A DNA stretch of 5,813 bases from Alkalimonas sp. (lineage in GTDB: Bacteria; Pseudomonadota; Gammaproteobacteria; Enterobacterales; Alteromonadaceae): the NCBI GenBank assembly GCA_022565655.1, contig JAIUMG010000214.1, forward strand, positions 1-5,813. Reading direction: 5' to 3'. This document shows positions 1-5,813 of the stretch, piece after piece. The notes under the pieces were generated by a model. It saw only the letters and a program-made list of their open reading frames with translations, did not search any database and was not told the DNA's origin. The translations under genes and the position numbers were made by a program. The stretch's first letter is position 1. Each line of letters starts with the position of its first letter.

Positions 1-1361
1 AGTTGCAACTGACCATCGGCATCGATTGAGCTGACAATTTGCTTTAAAGCAGGCATCCGCTTTGCTTGCCAGGCTCCGGCCAAGGTGCCTTTATTGACCA
101 GTGTGGCCAATTGGTGGATCGCTCCGCCCTGGTGAAAGCGATAACTGACCCGTAGCATGGTGATCGCCTGCGCCAATGCCGAGCTTTGGTTGTTGGGAGC
201 CAGATACTCTGCAGGCAGGGTTTGTTGACATACCTCAGCCAGGTAATCTGCAGTTTTCGTACTGTACTGTCCGGTTTCGGCATTGCGGCATAAATCCCCC
301 AACACCGAGCCCGCTTCGACCGAGGCCAGTTGATCTTTATCCCCCAGCAAATACAACCGGGTATGTGCCGGTAAAGCCTGCAACAAAGCCGCCATCATCT
401 CAACATCCACCATTGAGGCCTCATCAACCACCACCACATCGACGGCTAGCGGCTGAGCCTGGTTGTGTTTGAAATGCCTGCTATCTGGCTGGGCTCCCAG
501 CAGCCGGTGCAAGGTCGTCACTTCCGTGGGGATGCAAGCCTTTAACTTCTGTGGATCCAGCCCGTCTAAAGCGCTGAAATCCATTTTGGCTAAGCTTCCC
601 GCCACCGACTCATTCAAGCGGGCCGCAGCTTTACCTGTTGGTGCTGCCAGGCGGATCTGCAGTGGGGCTTGCTGCTGCGCCAAACGCAAACTTTGCAATA
701 GTGCCAATAACTTAATGACGGTCGTGGTTTTACCCGTTCCCGGGCCACCTGTAATGATGCTGAAATGAGTGCGCGCGGCTAAAGCGCAAGCCGCTTGTTG
801 CCAGTTAAAATCACTCTTGTCCTTATTCGGTATGAATAGACCACTTAGCAAACGTTGAGTCAGTGTCGTCGGCAAAGGTTGCTCCGTCAGGCGCTGCTGA
901 ATGCTTCGGCTAATAGCCGCTTCATACTGCCAGTAGCGCCGCATATACAGCAGCGGCTGTGTCGCGGATCCGGCCAACACAAAAGGCCGGTTACGATGCT
1001 CAGGTACCGGCTTATTTAAGCGGTTCTCGACCAGTTCAGAGCCACCTAATGCCACCAGCCAATCATCCAGCGATAATGCAGTGATGTGCTGATTGATCTG
1101 CTGTTGTGCCACTTGAGCCTCTGGGCCAAACGCCCGCTCCTGCTGATAAAAAAAGCTTGAAGGCGACCGACTTAACGCCTGCAGATCCAGGCAGACATGC
1201 CCCCGGCCATTGGCCTCACTGGTCAACATCAATGCCAGTAACTCAGTTGCCGTAATACCCGGTTGTTCCTTGGCAAAAAATCGTGCCAGCATCAGATCTA
1301 AGCGTCTGATCACCCCCAACTCAGCCCAGCCATAGGCTTGTGAAAGTAAGGCTTCAGCCAT
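1..1361 (-). CDS. recD: RecD, 5'-to-3' helicase subunit of exonuclease V (partial, 3' end beyond the window)
   Basis: RecD is the fast superfamily 1B motor of RecBCD; it pulls the 5'-ended strand and is needed for Chi control of the nuclease. Translating from the ATG at 1361-1359 gives 453 complete codons with no stop before the window edge. An N-terminal domain contains GHVCLDL (residues 54-60), typical of RecD. The helicase core follows: DFNWQQAA (184-191), Walker A GGPGTGKT (205-212, Lys211), LAAPTGKAAARL (238-249), TLHRLLG (283-289), Walker B VVVVDEAS (309-316, Asp313/Glu314), LGDKDQL (339-345) and SYRF (406-409, Arg408). The C-terminal motifs, including the one equivalent to HKSQGSEF, lie off the left edge. 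The start overlaps the recB stop by 8 bases. An in-frame TGA at 1367-1365 lies two codons upstream, so only this ATG or the adjacent GTG (1364-1362) can start the protein; ATG fits the ribosome binding site better. Walker A Lys is at 211, against 177 in E. coli, so the N-terminal part is somewhat longer. The family is certain; the C terminus is unseen. Confidence 0.97.
   Translation of the reverse strand, partial: MAEALLSQAYGWAELGVIRRLDLMLARFFAKEQPGITATELLALMLTSEANGRGHVCLDLQALSRSPSSFFYQQERAFGPEAQVAQQQINQHITALSLDDWLVALGGSELVENRLNKPVPEHRNRPFVLAGSATQPLLYMRRYWQYEAAISRSIQQRLTEQPLPTTLTQRLLSGLFIPNKDKSDFNWQQAACALAARTHFSIITGGPGTGKTTTVIKLLALLQSLRLAQQQAPLQIRLAAPTGKAAARLNESVAGSLAKMDFSALDGLDPQKLKACIPTEVTTLHRLLGAQPDSRHFKHNQAQPLAVDVVVVDEASMVDVEMMAALLQALPAHTRLYLLGDKDQLASVEAGSVLGDLCRNAETGQYSTKTADYLAEVCQQTLPAEYLAPNNQSSALAQAITMLRVSYRFHQGGAIHQLATLVNKGTLAGAWQAKRMPALKQIVSSIDADGQLQ
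1052..1059 (-). other. Chi-like octamer GCTGGTGG inside recD
   Basis: The minus strand carries GCTGGTGG, the E. coli Chi sequence that switches RecBCD from degradation to recombination. I found only this one copy when scanning both strands by eye. It has the same orientation as the recCBD coding strand. About 0.2 copies would be expected by chance in a window this size, so one copy is weak evidence; whether this species uses the same Chi is unknown. The base match is certain, the function is not. Confidence 0.4.
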
Positions 1362-4300
1362 CACTCACCTCCTTCTGTGCGCCACGGCTTTGTTCGCCTC
1401 GAAACTGTTCACCTCTAAAGAGTGCATCCAAGGCCAGGATCAGCGACTTTGGCGGCTTATCCATCAACAAGCCCTGTGTCTGTGGGTGAGCGCTGCCCCG
1501 TAAGAACGCATAGACGGCACCACCAACATGATGATCGTAATCGTAATCAGCCAACCGACAACGCAACAAACGGTGCAGCGCCAGCAGATAGAGCACGTAT
1601 TGCATGTCGTAGCGTTTCTGCAGTAAGGCATCCAGCATCGCCTGCTGTGAATAGGCGTCATCGCCCTCTCCCAACCAGTTGGTTTTCCAGTCAATCACAT
1701 AATACCGGCCCTGATGCTCTGCCACTAAATCGATAAAGCCTTTTAGCATGCCATTAAGCTGATTAGGCTGTGCCTGCGGTCGGGCTTGCCCTTGCCAGGT
1801 CTGGCTGCTGATCAGCGAATCAAGCTGCTGCGTATCAACGGCATGACTTTCCAGAATAAACTCCAGTTCGACAGCCAGTTGTTCAGGCGCCAGCTCAGCT
1901 AAGGCAAAACCAGGGCTCGAACCATCCGACATGGTGAGCGCAGTCAGCTGCCAACGGCTGGTCAGAAAGTGTCGCAGCCAATCACTGAGCGCACTGGCAA
2001 CATGTGGGATCTGTTGCTGCTGGCACCGTTTAGTGACTTCCTGCTGCCGTAACTCATGGTGATAAGCCGTGGCAGCAAAGCCGCTAAACAGCTGGCCCTG
2101 CTCATCCCGATAGGTTTGCTCTGCAGCCCACTCCAACAAGTTGTGCATAAAGGTGCCGTTATCCGCTCCTTTAGGCAGGGCATGCATCACATTATGTGCT
2201 GTTAGCTCAGCGAGCACCGGGAGTGGTTGACTGCGCTGACCATGCTCATCACTCATCTCCTGAGTCACTTCGTCATCAGCCTGTTCTGGCTCAATCGGCT
2301 GTCCCACGGCACCGGCTAGCTGCAAGCGAGCCCCAAACTGAATAGCCGAATAACTGGCGATCCACCAGGGTTGAATGGCCAGATCTGCAGGCGTTAAGGC
2401 GGGCTCTAATAGCTCGTCATGCTGACGGCCCTGATACTGCTGCTGCGGCCAGTCGCCGCTGGATATCACCTCGGTATGGCTAAGCACCGACAACGACTCG
2501 ATCTGTTCCTGCACAGCCGCTGCATCCGGGTACGCGGCAGTGCCATTAAGCAGATACCCTAAGGCGCCCAAGTGATTTTGTGGTGCTTTCGCCTGGCCGG
2601 ACTTGGCGGCAGCAGTGACCAGCCACAAGGCATGACGGGCTCGGGTCAATGCCACATAGAGCAACCGCATATCTTCACTAAGTCGCTCATCATCGGCTTG
2701 CTGCCAGGCTTCAGCAAATAGTTTTTTGTCGGAAATTTCCAGACCCAATTGCTCACCCAGCCGGTAACTGACCTGCCTGTCCTTGCCGGTCACCTGTCGC
2801 CAACCGACAATAAAGGGTAAAAATACCAGCGGATACTCCAAACCCTTGGATTTATGGATCGTGACAATTTTCACCAGCGCAGCATCACTTTCCAGCCGCA
2901 TCACCTGCTCATCACCAGGCTCGAAAATATGCTCAGCTAAGGCCCGAATTAAGGCTTGCTCGCCATCCAGCTGATCCGCTTGTTGCTGCAACCATTCGGC
3001 CAGGTGCAGCACATTGGTCAGTGCCCGCTCGCCCTGCAGCTGAGGTAACACTCGGGCTGGCCATTGATACAGATCCAACAACTGACGCAGCATGGCCAAC
3101 ACACCAGCCTGACGCCAGCAACGCTGCAACTGCATAAAGCGCTGTACTTGTAGCTCCAGCGCCATTTCATCATCTTGCCACAGCGCCAACTGCACTAAAG
3201 GGATCGCCAGAGTGGTGGTTGCTAAGGCATTTTTCACCAACCCCAGGTCGGTTGGGTCAGCGCAGGCACGCAGCCAGTGCAGCATATCGCTGGCTTCCGC
3301 TGAGCTGAATACCGAGTCCCGATCCGATAGAAACACGCTTGGTACCCGGGCTTTGGCCAGTTCATCTTTCATCAACTGCGCTTCAGCCCGACTGCGGACC
3401 AACACAGCAATATCTTTTGGCTGCAGCACATTACGCTGTTGCTGTTCAGCGAAATAGCACTCGCCCTGCAAAGCATCATTCAGTAAAGACGCGATCTGGC
3501 TGGCGCACCAGCTAGCGGCCAAGGCTTTGTAATCGTTCAGGCTATAAGGTTCATCGCTTGGTAAGTGCACAATACTGAGGGCTGGAACCTGATGCTGCTG
3601 TTGCATCAACTGCTGCTTGCGTCCCTGCGCCTCGACTTCATGGTAAGGCAGTGGGTCGTGCTCTGGTTGTTTAAAACGAAAAGCGCCGCGCTCATGCTGC
3701 TCACCCCGAAAAAACAACTGATTGCATGCTTGTACCACCCCTTCAGTCGAGCGGAAATTCCGCTTTAAACTGTAATGCCGGCCAGATGTATCGGCTTTGG
3801 CTTGCAAATAGGTGTAAATATCAGCGCCACGAAAACTGTAGATGGCCTGTTTCGGATCGCCAATTAAAATCACTGCATTGTCTGGCTGATTATCGGCGAT
3901 CTGGTAAATACGATTAAAAATACGGTACTGCAGTGGGTCGGTATCCTGAAATTCATCAATCAACGCCACCGGGTAGGCTGTTTTAATGGTTCTGGCAAGC
4001 TGACGGGCATGCTCGCCGGATTGTTCGGTATCAAGCGCTCGGTCAAGCTCAGTCAATAGATCATTAAAGCCCATTTGGGCGCGCCGGGCTAAACGCCGCT
4101 CCAGCTCTTGACGGACAAAAGCCAGCGCATGACAAAGGATCCCTTGTTTAAGCGGCACCTCAATCTCGCTAACGGCGGCTGGTTTTGCATCGTCAATATA
4201 ATCAGCCAACTCCGCCATACGCTGAAAGGCACTTAAATCAGGTATGGCCGGTATGGCGACTTTTTGTTTAAAAGCAAAACGACCCGTGGCGAAGTTTTTC

Positions 4301-5286
4301 ATTTTCGCACTTAGCTTAGCCTTGCCTAAGCTCCAGGCTTGCAAGCTTTGCAGCATCGCTGAATACTTATCGGCTGATGTTGAATCATGCTTACCACCCA
4401 ATAGCAGCTCTTGTATCGACCACAAAAAGGCTTCAATGTCTGGCCACTCTTGCTGCCAGGCACTTTGCGCCGCCTGAGTCAGCTCAGCCAGTCGGCCTTT
4501 ATAGCGATCAAGCTCGGCTTGCTGCTGTTGTTGCTGGCGTTTGGCTGGCAAGTAATCCGCCAGCAACTCCGTCAGACTATTCACCACAAAGGGCTGGCCC
4601 TGAAAAAACACCTGCGGATCGATCTGATGCAGTAATTTGTTCAGTGCTTTGTGAAGCCGCTGTGGCGAGCGAAAGCAGTCGTTTACGGCTTCAGCCGCCT
4701 CAGGGGCCATCGGATAAAAATGTTGCCGCCAGTAATCTTTAACAATCTCATCCAGCAAGGCGGTTTGATCGGTCACCAATTCGCGGTTAAACAGCCCCCG
4801 GGTGTCAAAAGCATGCTCGGTCAGCATCTTGTTGCACCAGCCGTGAATGGTGGAGATCATCGCTTCATCCATCGCATCCGCAGCCCTGCGTAATCGAAGC
4901 GCACAACCCGGCCACTCGGCTTTTGGGTAACTGTGTTGCAACTCGAGCAGTGGATCTTTGCTATCCGCCGGGTCTTGCAACATGGTTGCTGATCCGCTCA
5001 AGGCTTCTGACTGGCTACAAGCTTCTGGTTGGCTAAAGGCTTCAGCCGCTTCGACCAGCCGCTCACGGATCCGCGAGCGTAACTCTTCGGTTGCCGCATC
5101 GGTAAAGGTCAGCACCAAGATATCTTTCGGCGTCAAAGGCCGCATAAAACGCTCGCTCTCAGCGCCATGCCCAAGCACTAAGCGCAGATACAGAAATGCC
5201 AGCGAGAATGTTTTGCCGGTGCCAGCACTGGCTTCAATCAAGCGGCTGCCATGCAGTGGAAAGCGCAGTAAATCAAGTTGGCTCAT
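1354..5286 (-). CDS. recB: RecB, helicase-nuclease subunit of exonuclease V
   Basis: RecB is the 3'-to-5' superfamily 1A helicase of RecBCD; it also carries the complex's only nuclease and, in E. coli, the RecA-loading surface. The 1310 residues contain, in order: Walker A EASAGTGKT (18-26, Lys25); LTFTDAATEELR (59-70); IHGWC (147-151); motif II DEFQD (444-448); motif III GDPKQAIYSFRG (476-487); motif IV NFRS (510-513); motif V IHKSKGLEYP (810-819); and motif VI YVALTRAR (877-884). After the linker, SYS (978-980) leads into the nuclease domain: His1048 in GTFMH, VELEF (Glu1140), Asp1186 in KGFID, DWK (Asp1199, Lys1201) and QYVLY (Gln1229, Tyr1233). These correspond to E. coli His956, Glu1020, Asp1067, Asp1080 and Lys1082, and the 13-residue Asp-Asp spacing is kept. 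Both activities should be intact. E. coli RecB has 1180 residues. The extra 130 fall mainly between Walker A and His1048 (about 96) and between His1048 and Asp1186 (about 27). Low-complexity stretches contribute: tandem repeats at 82-99 and 1290-1304, and six glutamines at 251-256. The ATG overlaps the recC stop as ATGA and has a good ribosome binding site. Confidence 0.99.
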   Translation of the reverse strand: MSQLDLLRFPLHGSRLIEASAGTGKTFSLAFLYLRLVLGHGAESERFMRPLTPKDILVLTFTDAATEELRSRIRERLVEAAEAFSQPEACSQSEALSGSATMLQDPADSKDPLLELQHSYPKAEWPGCALRLRRAADAMDEAMISTIHGWCNKMLTEHAFDTRGLFNRELVTDQTALLDEIVKDYWRQHFYPMAPEAAEAVNDCFRSPQRLHKALNKLLHQIDPQVFFQGQPFVVNSLTELLADYLPAKRQQQQQQAELDRYKGRLAELTQAAQSAWQQEWPDIEAFLWSIQELLLGGKHDSTSADKYSAMLQSLQAWSLGKAKLSAKMKNFATGRFAFKQKVAIPAIPDLSAFQRMAELADYIDDAKPAAVSEIEVPLKQGILCHALAFVRQELERRLARRAQMGFNDLLTELDRALDTEQSGEHARQLARTIKTAYPVALIDEFQDTDPLQYRIFNRIYQIADNQPDNAVILIGDPKQAIYSFRGADIYTYLQAKADTSGRHYSLKRNFRSTEGVVQACNQLFFRGEQHERGAFRFKQPEHDPLPYHEVEAQGRKQQLMQQQHQVPALSIVHLPSDEPYSLNDYKALAASWCASQIASLLNDALQGECYFAEQQQRNVLQPKDIAVLVRSRAEAQLMKDELAKARVPSVFLSDRDSVFSSAEASDMLHWLRACADPTDLGLVKNALATTTLAIPLVQLALWQDDEMALELQVQRFMQLQRCWRQAGVLAMLRQLLDLYQWPARVLPQLQGERALTNVLHLAEWLQQQADQLDGEQALIRALAEHIFEPGDEQVMRLESDAALVKIVTIHKSKGLEYPLVFLPFIVGWRQVTGKDRQVSYRLGEQLGLEISDKKLFAEAWQQADDERLSEDMRLLYVALTRARHALWLVTAAAKSGQAKAPQNHLGALGYLLNGTAAYPDAAAVQEQIESLSVLSHTEVISSGDWPQQQYQGRQHDELLEPALTPADLAIQPWWIASYSAIQFGARLQLAGAVGQPIEPEQADDEVTQEMSDEHGQRSQPLPVLAELTAHNVMHALPKGADNGTFMHNLLEWAAEQTYRDEQGQLFSGFAATAYHHELRQQEVTKRCQQQQIPHVASALSDWLRHFLTSRWQLTALTMSDGSSPGFALAELAPEQLAVELEFILESHAVDTQQLDSLISSQTWQGQARPQAQPNQLNGMLKGFIDLVAEHQGRYYVIDWKTNWLGEGDDAYSQQAMLDALLQKRYDMQYVLYLLALHRLLRCRLADYDYDHHVGGAVYAFLRGSAHPQTQGLLMDKPPKSLILALDALFRGEQFRGEQSRGAQKEVSDG
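1365..1374 (-). promoter_or_regulatory. Ribosome binding site of recD, perfect anti-SD match
   Basis: On the minus strand this reads AAGGAGGTGA, complementary over all ten bases to the canonical 16S rRNA tail. AGGAGG ends six bases before the recD ATG. It lies in the last codons of recB (Lys-Glu-Val-Ser), so ribosomes finishing recB pass directly over it. It supports the ATG at 1361-1359 as the recD start and suggests efficient, probably coupled, translation. Confidence 0.9.
1375..1419 (-). repeat. Three 15-base tandem units at the 3' end of recB
   Basis: Three adjacent in-frame 15-base units encode FRGEQ, FRGEQ and SRGAQ (RecB residues 1290-1304). The units have diverged at the DNA level, mostly at third codon positions, so the duplication is not very recent or has been under coding constraint. 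E. coli RecB ends shortly after the equivalent of the first unit, so this is a tail extension, followed only by KEVSDG. The first unit contains AGAGGTGA (1416-1409), a Shine-Dalgarno-like string upstream of the real recD site. Confidence 0.85.
4519..4536 (-). repeat. CAG/CAA tract encoding six glutamines in RecB
   Basis: Six consecutive glutamine codons, a mix of CAG and CAA, encode RecB residues 251-256 (within AKRQQQQQQAEL). The mixed codons make replication slippage less likely than in a pure tract. The segment precedes a charged, probably helical stretch (AELDRYKGRLAELTQ) and lies in a poorly conserved accessory part of the helicase, so it is likely a linker. Confidence 0.8.
4990..5043 (-). 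repeat. Three imperfect 18-base tandem units in the N-terminal part of recB
   Basis: Three consecutive 18-base units encode EAFSQP, EACSQS and EALSGS (RecB residues 82-99). They share a GAAGC(C/T) start and a central TTTAGC/TGTAGC/TTGAGC-like core. The position is just after helicase motif LTFTDAATEELR and before the IHGWC motif. This part of E. coli RecB is shorter, so the repeats form a lineage-specific insertion, probably a surface loop. The reading frame is preserved. Confidence 0.82.
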
Positions 5287-5813
5287 GAAGGCTCTCCTTG
5301 CGTACTCATGGCAAGAACCAACGGCCGATACAGCTCAGAGACCAGGGTATGAAAATCATCTTCGGCTTGCAGGCTGGCATAATCAGGCCAGAAACGTTGC
5401 AACAGCGGGTAATCCCTGGCTTCGGCCGTGATGGCAAAGTCACCCTTGAAGTCACTGCCATCAAAAACGTTGCTGGCGGCACTCTCCGCTTTATCCACCG
5501 TTAACAGTGCCAGAGCGGTTTTACAGGCGATCGGTAGTGGTCGCTGTAAGGCTTGCTGATACCAGTGCAGCAAGCTTGTCAAATAGCTTTCGGCTTGCTC
5601 TGCCGCGACAGGAGGCAGGCTCTCGACCCCATCGGGGCCCACCAGATAACTACGAACTGGCGCAAAGCGCTGCGCCAGTATATGAGCTGGCCAATAGCGA
5701 CACAGGTGATACCACTTCAGCTGCTGTTGTTGATCGCGCAGCCGGCTGGACTGCACCAGCACCCGAATAAACTGCCCATCAGCCATCTGCCGCAGGTCGT
5801 TAAGGCTATCCTG
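5283..5813 (-). CDS. recC: RecC, scaffold and Chi-recognition subunit of exonuclease V (C-terminal part only)
   Basis: RecC has no catalytic activity of its own; in E. coli it bridges RecB and RecD, splits the incoming duplex and recognises Chi in a channel formed by helicase-like domains. Only the last 176 codons are in the window. The frame is open to the right edge, so the ATG at 5786-5784 is an internal methionine, not the start; nine more codons (reading QDSLNDLRQ) precede it. The fragment corresponds to the C-terminal nuclease-like domain, whose fold in E. coli RecC is related to the RecB nuclease but lacks active-site residues. Recognisable stretches are RPLPIACKTALALL and, near the end, YPLLQRFWPDYASL and ELYRPLVLA, which follow the usual pattern of RecC tails. 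The call rests on these similarities, recalled rather than aligned, and strongly on position directly upstream of recB. The stop TGA (5285-5283) overlaps the recB ATG. In E. coli ptrA intervenes here; in this window nothing does. Confidence 0.93.
   Translation of the reverse strand, partial: QDSLNDLRQMADGQFIRVLVQSSRLRDQQQQLKWYHLCRYWPAHILAQRFAPVRSYLVGPDGVESLPPVAAEQAESYLTSLLHWYQQALQRPLPIACKTALALLTVDKAESAASNVFDGSDFKGDFAITAEARDYPLLQRFWPDYASLQAEDDFHTLVSELYRPLVLAMSTQGEPS
5294..5299 (-). promoter_or_regulatory. Ribosome binding site of recB
   Basis: The minus strand reads AAGGAG, then seven bases, then the recB ATG, which is a normal spacing. The site lies within the last codons of recC. With the ATGA stop/start overlap it supports translational coupling of recC and recB and fixes the recB start; the protein then begins 24 residues before the Walker A lysine, close to the 28 in E. 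coli RecB. Confidence 0.85.

Noticed and set aside
176..768. Two plus-strand open frames of about 100 codons, and a short minus-strand frame at 44-283, within recD
   Set aside because: The recD frame is open through the whole region and carries Walker A and B and other helicase motifs, so these are overlapping shadows. The recD frame itself is easy to miss because its stop lies off the window.
1199..1201. DWK (RecB residues 1199-1201) instead of the E. coli DYK in the nuclease motif
   Set aside because: These are residue numbers, not bases (codons at 1692-1684). The middle residue is not catalytic and an aromatic is kept; Asp and Lys are both present, so this is not a lost or altered active site.
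4377..4742. 121-codon plus-strand open frame inside recB
   Set aside because: Antisense to conserved recB coding sequence, with other open frames overlapping the same stretch; the composition is that of translated antisense codons.
4958..5431. 157-codon open frame on the plus strand across the recB/recC junction
   Set aside because: It lies antisense to two well-supported genes, its product is rich in Ser/Lys/Arg with no recognisable motif, and I saw no ribosome binding site. It is a shadow of the codon usage of recB and recC.
5556..5582. Promoter-like TTGACA (5582-5577) followed by TATCAG (5561-5556) on the minus strand within recC
   Set aside because: The spacing is only 15 bases and the -10 match is poor. 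It sits in coding sequence about 270 bases upstream of recB, and an isolated TTGACA is expected by chance.
5283..5786. Reading ATG at 5786-5784 as the start of a separate 167-residue gene
   Set aside because: The frame stays open upstream to the window edge, and the product resembles the end of RecC, so this ATG is internal.

Overview
The window lies inside a recC-recB-recD operon transcribed on the minus strand. It contains the C-terminal end of recC at the right edge, a complete recB, and about three quarters of recD, which runs off the left edge. Together these genes encode RecBCD (exonuclease V), the helicase-nuclease that processes double-strand DNA ends, is regulated by Chi and loads RecA. 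The proteins match the gammaproteobacterial RecBCD type in every motif I could check. The gene order differs from E. coli, where ptrA separates recC from recB; here recC and recB overlap by 4 bases. This suggests a gammaproteobacterium outside the Enterobacterales, possibly an Alteromonadales or Aeromonadales relative. The exact lineage cannot be settled from this window.

Layout from right to left, in the direction of transcription: recC (5813 down to 5283, 5' end missing), recB (5286 to 1354, 1310 codons), recD (1361 to beyond base 1, 453 complete codons visible). The genes are stitched together by an ATGA overlap (recC/recB) and an 8-base overlap (recB/recD). Each downstream gene has a ribosome binding site inside the tail of the gene before it, and the one for recD is a perfect ten-base match to the anti-Shine-Dalgarno sequence. 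This fits co-transcription and translational coupling of the subunits of one complex. There is no intergenic space, so no promoter, terminator, RNA gene, mobile element or CRISPR array is visible.

RecB combines a superfamily 1 3'-to-5' helicase with a C-terminal PD-(D/E)xK nuclease. RecD is the superfamily 1 5'-to-3' helicase. RecC holds the complex together, and in E. coli it reads Chi. The catalytic residues I could find in RecB and RecD are intact, so the complex is probably functional.

The unusual features are modest. RecB is about 130 residues longer than the E. coli protein, partly through low-complexity growth: a three-unit 18-base tandem repeat near the N terminus, a six-glutamine tract, and a three-unit 15-base tandem repeat at the C terminus just before the recD ribosome binding site. 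An E. coli-type Chi octamer lies within recD. I see no evidence of a new biological system; this is mostly a conserved core region.
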